Positions 18,207-26,657 of a stretch of 64,000 bases of DNA are shown one piece after another. This DNA is from Spirosoma endbachense. GTDB taxonomy: Bacteria; Bacteroidota; Bacteroidia; Cytophagales; Spirosomataceae. The notes beneath the pieces were generated by a model. It did not search any database. It was not told where the DNA came from and saw only the letters and a list, made by a program, of their open reading frames with translations. Where the stretch lies: contig NZ_CP045997.1 in assembly GCF_010233585.1 (NCBI RefSeq), positions 3,971,715-4,035,714 on the forward strand, read 5' to 3'. The position numbers were made by a program, and so were the translations under genes. Numbering within the stretch: the stretch's first letter is position 1; each line of letters starts with the position of its first letter.

Positions 18207-21011
18207 ATGACCAGACAGCTACTGTTGTTCATTCTCGTTCTCCTGATTCACCGACTGGAAGGATACACCCAAACGGTACCATCACCCAAAGAGCATTTTG
18301 GTTTTGCGATTGGTGACGATTATCAGCTCTCAAATTATACGCAAACCGAAGCCTATTTTAAAAAACTGGCAACCTCTGATCGGACGAAATTGGTCGACAT
18401 TGGGTTAACGGCTGAAGGTCGGCATCAATACATGCTGATCGTAACGTCTCCCGAGAATCAGAAAAAGCTGGCTCACTACAAGGAAATTTCCCAGAAGCTG
18501 GCTCGGGCCGAAACACTGACCGATGAGCTGGCTCATGCCCTGGCCAGCGAAGGAAAGGCGGTTGTCTGGATCGATGGCGGACTGCACTCGACCGAAACCG
18601 TTGGAACCATGCAACTGATTGAAACGGCCTGGCAGTTGGTGAGTCGCCAGGACCCCGAAACGCTTCGTATTCTGGATCAGGTTATCGTTCTGCTTACCCA
18701 TGCCAATCCCGATGGACATGAACTTGTTGGCAACTGGTACATGCGCGAACCAGTGCCCCAAAAACGCACTCAGGATCACTTACCAAGACTTTACCAGAAA
18801 TACATCGGGCACGATAATAACCGGGATTTCTTCATGGTCAATATGAAGGAAACCCAGCATATGAGCCAGCAACTATTTATTGAGTGGTTTCCGCAAATCA
18901 TCTACAATCATCACCAGCGCGGACCAGCGGGCTCGGTACTAGCGGGACCACCCCTACGTGATCCGTTCAATTTTGTGCTCGATCCGTCGATTGTAACGGG
19001 TATGGATGCCCTGGGTTCGGCTATGATTAATCGGTTGAATACCGAAAACAAACCAGGTTATACGCGACTAACCGGCACACCCTACTCAAACTGGTTTAAT
19101 GGTGGGCTGCGTTCGATCAATCTTTTCCATAATATGATTGGGCTTTTAACCGAAATTATTGGCAATCCAACCCCCGAGACAATACCACTTGTTCCCGAAC
19201 GGTTGCTACCCAATGGCAATACGCCCTTTCCGGTTACCCCTCAGAAGTGGCATTTTAAACAATCGATCGACTACTCGGTATCGCTGAATTATGCCGTGCT
19301 GGATTATGCAGCCCGCCAGCGCGATCTGTTGCTCTACAACATTTACCGGATGGGAAAAAACTCCATTGAACGGGGTAGCCAGGATTTCTGGACCCTCTAC
19401 CCGAAACGGATCAATGCGATCACTCAGGCCTACCAGACTGATCAGAAAAAAACGACAGCAGGCTCTTCCGCAAGCACGACTCCCGATCAATTTGGATTAC
19501 TACCACGCGGTGGCGGATTGCCCGTCAAATACTATGATACAATCATGAAAGCGCCAGCCTTGCGCGACCCGCGTGGATTTATTATTCCGGCCGATCAGGT
19601 AGATTTCGCAACGGCCGTCAGGTTCGTCAACGCGCTGGTTAGAAGCGGTATTCAGATTCAGCAGGCAACGGCAGACTTTACCGTTGCGGGCAAAAAATAC
19701 CCGGCCCGTTCCTATATCGTTAAAACGGATCAGGCCTTTCGTCCACACGTACTCGACATGTTTGAACCACAGGACTATCCCAACGATTTTCAGTATCCGG
19801 GTGGTCCTCCGGTACGGCCCTACGATGTAGCGGGCTGGACACCGGCTTACCTGATGAATGTGAAGTTCGACCGTATTCTGGTTGGATTCGACGGCCCTTT
19901 TAAAAAGTTGCCCTATGGTGAATTGCAATCGGCTGAGGGTCGATTGTCGGGCAATGCCAGTGCTGGTTATGTGCTGACTGCACAGGCAAACCATTCATTC
20001 ATAGCGGTCAATGATTTACTGGCCGCCGGTATTGAGGTCTATCGCTTGCCCAATGGCTCCGATAACCAGGAGACGGCAGGATCGTTTTTTGTTCCAGCTT
20101 CGCCCAAAGCCAAGAGTTTATTGGCCAAAGTGGTTACTGATTTTGGGCTGGAGGTATCGGGGCTGACCAAACGTCCGGCCAGTCAGCTTATCAAAATGGC
20201 ACCTATGCGCATTGCCTTGTGGGATACCTATGGTGGATCGATGCCTTCGGGTTGGGTACGCTGGCTGATGGAACAGTACCATTTTCCGATGAAGGTTATT
20301 TATCCGGGCGATATCGATGCCGGTGATCTTAAGAAGAAGTTCGATGCTATCATTTTTGTGACCCAGGCAATACCCCCCGCTGGCCGATCGACCGAAGGGG
20401 GTGCCAGACGAGAGCCGCAGGCCGAAGAAATACCCGTTGAGTATCGACCCTGGTTGGGGCGGATTACGGCGGAGAAGTCCATTCCGCAACTGAAAGCCTT
20501 TCTGGAAGCTGGTGGTACGATCGTGACGATTGGCACCAGCACGAATCTGGCTTATCATCTGAAGCTGCCCATTAAAAATGCACTGGTTGAAATGACGTCA
20601 GCGGGACAGGAAAAAGCATTACCCGCCGAAAAATTTTATGTGCCTGGCAGCGTATTACGGGTTACGTTAGATTCGACGCAACACGCTACCTGGGGTATGC
20701 CAACATTAACGGATGTATATTTTGAACATAGTCCAGTTTTTAAAGTAGCTCCGGAAGCCATTGCCAAAGGAATCGTCACTCCATTGGCGTGGTTTGCAAC
20801 CGATAAATCCCTGCGGAGTGGCTGGGCTTGGGGGCAGTCTTATTTGCAGGACGGGGTAGCCGCATTTGTGGCCCCAATCGGTGCTGGTAGATTATTTGCA
20901 TTTGGTCCGGAAATAACGTTTCGGGGGCAGGCACACGGTACATTCAAACTACTTTTCAATCAACTTTACACACTGGGATCGGTTCCAGCTACTGGCCCAT
21001 CAGGTGATTAA
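18207..21011 (+). CDS. M14-family zinc carboxypeptidase-like protein
   Basis: A 934-residue exported protein related to zinc carboxypeptidases. A signal peptide ends near GYTQT. The M14 domain (about 40-370) has the zinc motif GGLHSTE with His127 and Glu130, and a candidate third ligand in IIYNHHQRG. The remaining ~560 residues form a large C-terminal region found in the long M14 subfamily of Bacteroidota and Gemmatimonadota. It includes a glutamine amidotransferase-like Rossmann segment (FDAIIFVTQAIPPAG, then FLEAGGTIVTIGTSTNLA). It probably trims peptides outside the cytoplasm. It lies between two oppositely oriented padR-ftsX operons, and no link to them is evident. Confidence 0.88.
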   Translation: MTRQLLLFILVLLIHRLEGYTQTVPSPKEHFGFAIGDDYQLSNYTQTEAYFKKLATSDRTKLVDIGLTAEGRHQYMLIVTSPENQKKLAHYKEISQKLARAETLTDELAHALASEGKAVVWIDGGLHSTETVGTMQLIETAWQLVSRQDPETLRILDQVIVLLTHANPDGHELVGNWYMREPVPQKRTQDHLPRLYQKYIGHDNNRDFFMVNMKETQHMSQQLFIEWFPQIIYNHHQRGPAGSVLAGPPLRDPFNFVLDPSIVTGMDALGSAMINRLNTENKPGYTRLTGTPYSNWFNGGLRSINLFHNMIGLLTEIIGNPTPETIPLVPERLLPNGNTPFPVTPQKWHFKQSIDYSVSLNYAVLDYAARQRDLLLYNIYRMGKNSIERGSQDFWTLYPKRINAITQAYQTDQKKTTAGSSASTTPDQFGLLPRGGGLPVKYYDTIMKAPALRDPRGFIIPADQVDFATAVRFVNALVRSGIQIQQATADFTVAGKKYPARSYIVKTDQAFRPHVLDMFEPQDYPNDFQYPGGPPVRPYDVAGWTPAYLMNVKFDRILVGFDGPFKKLPYGELQSAEGRLSGNASAGYVLTAQANHSFIAVNDLLAAGIEVYRLPNGSDNQETAGSFFVPASPKAKSLLAKVVTDFGLEVSGLTKRPASQLIKMAPMRIALWDTYGGSMPSGWVRWLMEQYHFPMKVIYPGDIDAGDLKKKFDAIIFVTQAIPPAGRSTEGGARREPQAEEIPVEYRPWLGRITAEKSIPQLKAFLEAGGTIVTIGTSTNLAYHLKLPIKNALVEMTSAGQEKALPAEKFYVPGSVLRVTLDSTQHATWGMPTLTDVYFEHSPVFKVAPEAIAKGIVTPLAWFATDKSLRSGWAWGQSYLQDGVAAFVAPIGAGRLFAFGPEITFRGQAHGTFKLLFNQLYTLGSVPATGPSGD

Positions 21012-21248
21012 TCAGGAGCGTACAGGCGCGCCAACAAGCAGATTAATACCCATTGAGGACTAATTCAGTTAGTCCCTAACGTATCCGGAATACGTTGGCC
21101 ATTTCTCTTGCCTGGAAGTCTTGTGATCCTACCAAAATGGCGAAAGAATCTTGTCTGGCCGTAGGCAAAAGTCTCAACCTATAGCTTTACGAAAGTAGCC
21201 TATTGGCTCTACCTTTGTTAAAGGGTTGCGTTTGAAATGGCACTTTTA
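21012..21248. other. Convergent intergenic region
   Basis: Between the ends of the carboxypeptidase and permease 2. Apart from the hairpin that begins at 21249, nothing is recognised. Confidence 0.4.
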
Positions 21249-21315
21249 TTCACAAGTTTACTTCATCAAAAGCACCCTATGATCTGCGGTGCTTTTGATG
21301 AAGTAAACTTGTGAA
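21249..21315. terminator. Terminator with a perfect 28-bp stem
   Basis: The arms 21249-21276 and 21288-21315 are perfectly complementary over 28 bases around an 11-base loop. It lies 5 bases past the stop of the second permease and between convergent genes. The inner part (AAAAGCACC/GGTGCTTTT and the loop, in inverted form) matches the 13-bp terminator at 14583-14617. The extra 15 bp of stem are found only here. Confidence 0.8.
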
Positions 21316-21319
21316 ACCT

Positions 21320-23956
21320 CTATTCACTTCGCAGGCTCTTGACCGGATTCAGCAACGCTGCTTTAATAGCCTGATAACTCACCGTCAGCAATGTAACGGC
21401 CAGTGCCCCTAACCCTGCCACGACAAAAATCCACCACGACAGTTCGGTACGGTATTTATAATTCTGGAGCCAGTCCGACAGTACGTAATACGAAATAGGT
21501 GCCGCCAGACAGAAAGCCACCAGAATCAATAGCACAAATTCTTTCGACAGCAACCCCCAAACATTGAACACCGATGCGCCGAGCACTTTCCGAATGCCAA
21601 TTTCCTTGGTTCGTTGCTCAGCCATAAAGGACGCTAAGCCAAACAGTCCGAGGCAACTAATCAGAATAGCCAGCATGGCAAAACCACCCGCCAGTCGACC
21701 GATACGTTCTTCGTTGCCGAATTTCCGGGCGAACTGGTCGTCGACAAATTTGTAGTCGAAAGGTGCATCGGGGCTGTAGCTTTTAAACACCTGCTCTATT
21801 TTTGCCAGCGCGTCATGGGCCGATAATTGCGGGGCTAAGCGTAGGTTAATTGTATTGACATTCCGGTAGTTAACCACAAAAAAAGACGGGTTGACGGGCT
21901 CAAACGGATTTTCTTTCACCATGTCTTTGACGACACCAACCACTGTATATTCCTTTCCACTTTGCCGGACAATTTCGCCAATTGGACGTTTAAAGCCCAT
22001 TAATCTAATGGCCGCTTCATTTAAAATTATTGATGAACTATCTGTCGTAAAATCCCGGGAGAAATCCCGGCCTTCTTTCACCTGCCAGCCGATCGTTTTG
22101 CCATAGTCATGCGTTACATAATTCGACATCACCAGTGGTTTACTATCGGTCTTTTTCCCCTTCCACGAAATATTGGTTGTGCCTCCTGACTGAGTTGTTA
22201 TCATACCCGACGATTCTGACATACCGGCCACGGCTCCTGTATTGAGCAAATCATTACGGAGGGCAATGTAGTGCCCGAACAGTTCAGGTACGTTCATCCC
22301 GATTTCAATCAACCCACTGCGGCTATAACCCATCGGGCGATCTTTGGCGTGTTCAATCTGCCGAAATACGATGATGGTACCGATGATGAGTGTAACGGAA
22401 ACCGTAAACTGAAAACCGACCAGTACTCGCCGAGGAATCGTAGCTGAGCGGCTGGTTCGCATGAGGCCCTTCAATACTTTGATGGGCTGGAAGGAGGATA
22501 AGTACACTGCCGGATAACTACCCGCAATCAACCCCGTTAGCAGGCTGAAACTCAGTCCAGCGAGCCAGAACAGCGGATTGGTCCACAAGATGATCATCTT
22601 TTTCTCAGCCATCTGATTGAAAAACGGCAGCGTAAGCTGTACGAACAGAATGGATAGGCTAAACGCCAACACCGCCATGAGCAGCGATTCGCTGAAAAAC
22701 TGCGCTATCAGTTGACTCCGTAACGACCCTATCGCTTTGCGAATGCCAACTTCTTTGGCGCGCTTCTCGCTTCGTGCTGTGCTCAGATTCATGAAATTGA
22801 TGCAGGCCAGCAACAGCACAATAACGCCAATGCTACCAAATAGCCAGACAAACGTTATGATTCCGCCCGTATTGACTCCGTCTTTAAAATCAGAATACAA
22901 ATGCCATTTCGTCATCGGGTGCAGGAAAAATTCGGGTTTGTAGCCCGGTGGATCATCCCGCTTCATTCGGATATCCTTGATCTTGGCCGAGACAGCATCG
23001 AAATCGGCACCTGGTTTGAGTTGAACGCAAATCTGATACGAATTGGAATCCCATTCATTCCGGTCGCGTTTGGCACCTTCATCGTTGGCCGCAAAGAATT
23101 TCCAGGGAACCAGAAACGTTACGTCGTTGAACGTATTGTTGGCCGGAAAATCTTCGTAAACGCCAGCTACTTTTACCGTTTGTTTATTGTCCAGTTTGAT
23201 CAGCTTATTGATCGGATTTTCGGCTCCGAACATCGCATTGGCAAGTGATTCAGACAGGAGAATCGAATTGACATCATTGCTCCCAAATCGTGTGCCTGAC
23301 AGGATGTTCAGCGACAGCATATTGATAAAATCAGGCTCGACGTAATTGCCTAATTTCATCAGTTTTTTCTCGCCAGCAGCCAGCACAACTTCGCGTGTTA
23401 CTGACAAACCAACCGATTCGAAATCCGGGTATTTGCTCCGTAGCTCCTGCGCCAGTGGAATCGGCATCACGTCGTAGGACGATTTCTCTACGTCGAACTT
23501 CACGAACTGCCAGAGTTTGGCCAGTCGGTCGTAGTTTTTAAACTGCTTGTTGTACGAGAGTTCGTCATAGATCCAGAGCCCAATGAGCATAGACACGGTC
23601 ATGCCGGAGGCCAGTCCAAAAATGTTAATGAACGAATAAACCCGGTTCTTAGCCAGGTTGCGAAAGGCGATTTTGAGGTAGTTGCGGATCATAGTGGGAT
23701 GGAGTGATGCAAATTGAGGATATGGGGCCGGGTTGCCGGTGCGGTGGTGGGGTTTAGCAAAGAAAGGGTTCAGGTAATGCAGAACGGCCCAGCCATACTC
23801 ACGTCGGGCTTGCGAAATCCCTACCTGAGCGACACGCTTGTAAAAAATCTCCTGCAAGTCACCCTGTAGATCTTCCAGCAGATAGGGCGAAACGAACCCT
23901 TCCAGGAGTCGATCGGCCCAACGGGGCGGTTCGGTCTGTTCTCTATTGGTAGCCAT
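21320..23956 (-). CDS. FtsX/MacB-type ABC transporter permease with prefix domain
   Basis: An 878-residue permease with the same plan as the one at 14639: prefix domain, first membrane helix, MacB-like periplasmic domain, a central helix bundle beginning near VLLLACINFMNLSTARSEK, a second periplasmic domain, and C-terminal helices with EQRTKEIGIRKVLGAS. Its first ~103 residues match that protein with a single change (FASL-H instead of FASL-D), after which identity falls abruptly. From there on it resembles the pair at 35.6-40.9 kb more closely (SARSEKRAKEVGIRKAIGS, then VKILKG-type segments). It is thus a mosaic. It is the second gene of a padR operon, 20 bases after padR. No ATPase is encoded nearby and the substrate is unknown. 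Confidence 0.93.
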   Translation of the reverse strand: MATNREQTEPPRWADRLLEGFVSPYLLEDLQGDLQEIFYKRVAQVGISQARREYGWAVLHYLNPFFAKPHHRTGNPAPYPQFASLHPTMIRNYLKIAFRNLAKNRVYSFINIFGLASGMTVSMLIGLWIYDELSYNKQFKNYDRLAKLWQFVKFDVEKSSYDVMPIPLAQELRSKYPDFESVGLSVTREVVLAAGEKKLMKLGNYVEPDFINMLSLNILSGTRFGSNDVNSILLSESLANAMFGAENPINKLIKLDNKQTVKVAGVYEDFPANNTFNDVTFLVPWKFFAANDEGAKRDRNEWDSNSYQICVQLKPGADFDAVSAKIKDIRMKRDDPPGYKPEFFLHPMTKWHLYSDFKDGVNTGGIITFVWLFGSIGVIVLLLACINFMNLSTARSEKRAKEVGIRKAIGSLRSQLIAQFFSESLLMAVLAFSLSILFVQLTLPFFNQMAEKKMIILWTNPLFWLAGLSFSLLTGLIAGSYPAVYLSSFQPIKVLKGLMRTSRSATIPRRVLVGFQFTVSVTLIIGTIIVFRQIEHAKDRPMGYSRSGLIEIGMNVPELFGHYIALRNDLLNTGAVAGMSESSGMITTQSGGTTNISWKGKKTDSKPLVMSNYVTHDYGKTIGWQVKEGRDFSRDFTTDSSSIILNEAAIRLMGFKRPIGEIVRQSGKEYTVVGVVKDMVKENPFEPVNPSFFVVNYRNVNTINLRLAPQLSAHDALAKIEQVFKSYSPDAPFDYKFVDDQFARKFGNEERIGRLAGGFAMLAILISCLGLFGLASFMAEQRTKEIGIRKVLGASVFNVWGLLSKEFVLLILVAFCLAAPISYYVLSDWLQNYKYRTELSWWIFVVAGLGALAVTLLTVSYQAIKAALLNPVKSLRSE

Positions 23957-23976
23957 TGGTTAATGTCTTATTTCGT

Positions 23977-24315
23977 TTAGCCACCAATGAGTTGAAGTTT
24001 GCCATCCGGAATGGCCTGCCACAACTGCTGACGCATCGCCTGGATCTCCAGCAGGGCTTTGCTGCCCAAGGCCGTTAGGGCAAAAAATCGTTTTCGCCTT
24101 CCACCCCGCTCGGCGGTGGCACCGCCCAACTGGGAGGATAAATACCCTTTTTCTTCGAGTCGGTATAGTGTTGCATGAACGGCGCTGATAGTAATGCTCC
24201 GACCGGTCTGCTGCTGAAGTTGTTCCCAGATAATGACTCCATAGGCTTCTCCCCCACAAGCGGCCAACACCAGTAGAACAACCTCTTCAAACTCTCCCAG
24301 AAAGGTTCTTTTCAT
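23977..24315 (-). CDS. PadR-family transcriptional regulator
   Basis: A 112-residue PadR winged-helix regulator, nearly identical to that at 17341-17679 at both protein and DNA level (about ten base changes are visible over padR and the start of the next gene). It has the same ISAVHATLYRLEEKGYL recognition region and ERGGRRKRFFALT wing. It lies 20 bases upstream of the second permease. Because the two PadR proteins are so similar they probably recognise the same operator and could cross-regulate both operons. Confidence 0.93.
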   Translation of the reverse strand: MKRTFLGEFEEVVLLVLAACGGEAYGVIIWEQLQQQTGRSITISAVHATLYRLEEKGYLSSQLGGATAERGGRRKRFFALTALGSKALLEIQAMRQQLWQAIPDGKLQLIGG

Positions 24316-24353
24316 GGAATTAGATTTTTATTGGTTTGTTATAATAAAGCAAA

Positions 24354-24368
24354 ACAAATCTAATGCCA
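24354..24368 (-). promoter_or_regulatory. Sigma-54-like -24/-12 promoter of padR operon 2
   Basis: Minus-strand TGGCATTAGATTTGT, one base different from the element of operon 1, lies 39 bases upstream of padR. The following TTTGCTTTATTATAAC is also shared with operon 1. Confidence 0.6.
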
Positions 24369-24434
24369 ACTAACAACAGATGCCTGTCAGATCCATTTAA
24401 AGCCCATTTGACCTAAAAATCCAACCGCTAACTC

Positions 24435-24471
24435 GTCCAGAAACGGACAAAACCTGTACCATTATGGACAG
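24435..24471 (-). promoter_or_regulatory. Tandem activator sites of padR operon 2
   Basis: The inverted repeat GTCC-AGAAAC-GGAC (24435-24448) is centred 73.5 bases from the -24 edge. A second imperfect site, CTGTACC-N4-TGGACAG (24454-24471), is centred exactly 21 bases, about two helical turns, further upstream. Confidence 0.65.
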
Positions 24472-24673
24472 TACCATCCGCTTCCGAATTCGTTTTTTAC
24501 TTCTCAGGCCGTTGCTGTTCTGTCAGCGAAATCTGATCGGTTTGTGCATCCATGTGGGTAATACAACCGGATTCTTGTTTCGGGTAACGGCATGCTTTCA
24601 GGGCCTTGCTCCCACCCATGGAGCTAAAAAGTTATTGTGTTCCTTCGCATCGTCTACGAAATTGATACAATTA

Positions 24674-24707
24674 AATAAGCCCGAACCTTTGCAGATCCGG
24701 GCTTATT
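24674..24707. terminator. Terminator-like hairpin
   Basis: AATAAGCCCG pairs perfectly with CGGGCTTATT around a 14-base loop. It is about 200 bases past the stop of the SusD gene and therefore a secondary candidate behind the hairpin at 24757. Confidence 0.4.
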
Positions 24708-24737
24708 CAGTCGTCTTTTCAGAAACCTAATTCATAC

Positions 24738-24817
24738 TAGTGCTCGGCCAATTTAACCCTATAAGCCGGGCCGCCGATGCGGTGTCAAAAATCACACCAG
24801 CGGCCCGGCTTATAGGG
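24738..24817. repeat. Palindromic repeat R1, copy 1
   Basis: The arms 24757-24774 and 24800-24817 are perfectly complementary over 18 bases (CCCTATAAGCCGGGCCGC). They are flanked on one side by AGTGCTCGGCCAA. A second, decayed copy of this arrangement lies at 35484-35545 in the same orientation. This copy is about 90 bases past the susD stop, so it may also end that transcript. Confidence 0.7.
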
Positions 24818-24908
24818 TAGTCATCAACCCCATTCATGACTAGTCCGTATAAAATAAAAATGGGAAGAGTACTAGGTTCGAACTAAAATTACGAGGCTAG
24901 TTGCTTAC

Positions 24909-26636
24909 TCAGTAACCAGGGTTTTGTTTGAGCTGCGTGGAGACATTTAATACATTCTGACCAATTGGGAAAATAGCCGTGTGATCATCTGCATCGGGTT
25001 GTTTATCCCACCACGTGCCTTTATTGAACACACCCCACCGAATCAGGTCAGTGCGTCTGCGGCCTTCTACCAGAAATTCTCGTCCCCATTCATCCAGCAT
25101 TTCCTGATCCGTTAGCTGACTGCCGTCGGGTTTATACAAACTTGACGAACCTGTAGGATAATTTCGTGCCCGAACCGTATTGAGGAGTACAGCGGCAGCA
25201 GCTTTGTCACCAGCCCGGTATTTGCATTCTGCAAGCGAATAATAAATCTCAGCCAGCCTGATTTCTGCATAGGCCGACGAAATTTTATTGAGGTCGCTAC
25301 TCGGATAATACGGATATTTTACTGGGAATATCCCTGAGTTATGATCCGCATGGTTCATGTCCGATTCTTTATCCGTTATTTTTTTGCCTGGTTTCGCATC
25401 CAAGAACATACCCACCTGATCCCGTAAGTATAGCGCGTAAGGGCCTTTGTTGCTTCTTGCTGTATCGGCCTTCCCGCTAGTATTTGTGTAGGGCAAATAG
25501 CCATATAAGAACATACCCTCCCGTTTGCTGCTGCCTAAGTTTTTGTATTTTTTCAACCGGAAATCATCCGCGTATTTTTGAAATTTGATAAACGGTTTAC
25601 CCATGGTGAACGAATACTCCGTACTATCAACATCCCGGCCCGGCTGCAAAGCATATTTGGGATTAGCCGTACCAAAATCGGTGAATCCAAAATAAAACGT
25701 GGCCTGGGTTGGTAACATCCAGAAATACATGCCGCCATCATACTGCCAGTGGGTCAGCGCAAAACTACCCGGAAAGCCAAAAACCGTCTCTGAAGAAGTG
25801 GAATTGGTATAATCAAACGGAGCGTCCCAGCGGCTTTCCAATGCATAGTTGCCGTATTTACCCGAAATGATATCCTGGCATACCGTCGCGCAATCGGCAA
25901 ACCGGTCGGTACCGGTATATACCTTGGCATTCAGGTATAACCGGACCAGCAGGGCCGCAGCTCCTGCCTGGGTCCATCGACCAATGGCGTTGGCTCCTAA
26001 GCTTGCCCGTGCAGGCAGTTTGGGAATTGACTCTTTCAGTTCCTGTTCAATAAAGGTAAATGCTTCCTGAGGGGAAACCTGGGGACCTCCCTGGGATTCA
26101 CCTTTTACTTTTTTTACCAGGATGATGTTACGATAAAAATCCAGCAGTCTGAGATTGAGCCAGGCCCTCAGCGTTCGAAGCTCAGCAATCATATCATCCA
26201 GTTCGGCCTGAGTCATGCTAAACTTGCCAGGGTCCGTAATGGCCTGCAAATCCTCCAGGGAATTCGTAGCCAGATTAACACCCTGGTAAAGGGCATTCCA
26301 GGCATCATTGGTGTACCCATCATTGGGAGTCCACGTGTGGTAATGAACACGCTGGTATTGCCCCCCATCGAACCAGTCGCCCTGCCGGTTGGGTGTCATC
26401 AGTTCATCCGTACTGTTTTCCTGAAGCATAAACGTTGCCCCACCCTGAATGCTCCAGTAACTGTGTTCAAAAGCACGCAGAAAATCACGGGTTACGTCGG
26501 CTTTTGTCTGGAGAAAATTTCCGGACGTAATTCTGTCATACAACACTTCATTCAGGTTCGTACAACCGCCTGTCAGCAGGAGAAAAACCGAGAGCGAAGC
26601 CCAGATTATATTCTTGAGAAATCGATTCCGTTTCAT
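24909..26636 (-). CDS. SusD/RagB-family outer-membrane lipoprotein
   Basis: A 575-residue nutrient-binding lipoprotein partner of SusC. The signal peptide ends in the lipobox LTGGC with Cys25. The N-terminal helical region (LNEVLYDRITSGNF, then DAWNALYQGVNLATN) and the C-terminal RagB/SusD motif (AEIRLAEIYYSLAECKYRAG, then DEWGREFLVEGRRRTDLIRWG) are both clear. It lies 21 bases after the SusC gene and is co-transcribed with it. SusD proteins sit on top of the SusC barrel and capture the ligand. No glycanase, sulfatase or peptidase is encoded in this operon, so the ligand cannot be named. Confidence 0.96.
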   Translation of the reverse strand: MKRNRFLKNIIWASLSVFLLLTGGCTNLNEVLYDRITSGNFLQTKADVTRDFLRAFEHSYWSIQGGATFMLQENSTDELMTPNRQGDWFDGGQYQRVHYHTWTPNDGYTNDAWNALYQGVNLATNSLEDLQAITDPGKFSMTQAELDDMIAELRTLRAWLNLRLLDFYRNIILVKKVKGESQGGPQVSPQEAFTFIEQELKESIPKLPARASLGANAIGRWTQAGAAALLVRLYLNAKVYTGTDRFADCATVCQDIISGKYGNYALESRWDAPFDYTNSTSSETVFGFPGSFALTHWQYDGGMYFWMLPTQATFYFGFTDFGTANPKYALQPGRDVDSTEYSFTMGKPFIKFQKYADDFRLKKYKNLGSSKREGMFLYGYLPYTNTSGKADTARSNKGPYALYLRDQVGMFLDAKPGKKITDKESDMNHADHNSGIFPVKYPYYPSSDLNKISSAYAEIRLAEIYYSLAECKYRAGDKAAAAVLLNTVRARNYPTGSSSLYKPDGSQLTDQEMLDEWGREFLVEGRRRTDLIRWGVFNKGTWWDKQPDADDHTAIFPIGQNVLNVSTQLKQNPGY

Positions 26637-26657
26637 GGGATATATCGGTAATAAGGA

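Larger units (their letters stand above)
24472..24908. other. Intergenic region with two hairpins
   Basis: Beyond the activator sites this region holds the hairpin at 24674-24707 and the palindromic repeat at 24757-24817. An 88-codon plus-strand frame overlaps the activator sites and has no coding character. Nothing else is seen. Confidence 0.4.

Noticed and set aside
18050..18316. 88-codon frame overlapping the peptidase start
   Set aside because: Overlaps a well-supported gene in another frame; it is a shadow.
24464..24730. 88-codon plus-strand frame
   Set aside because: It begins inside the activator sites of padR operon 2 and covers a hairpin; no coding character.
113..24873. GGAAGAGTACTAG occurs both near 114 and near 24863
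   Set aside because: A 13-base match is expected several times by chance in 64 kb, and the flanks differ.
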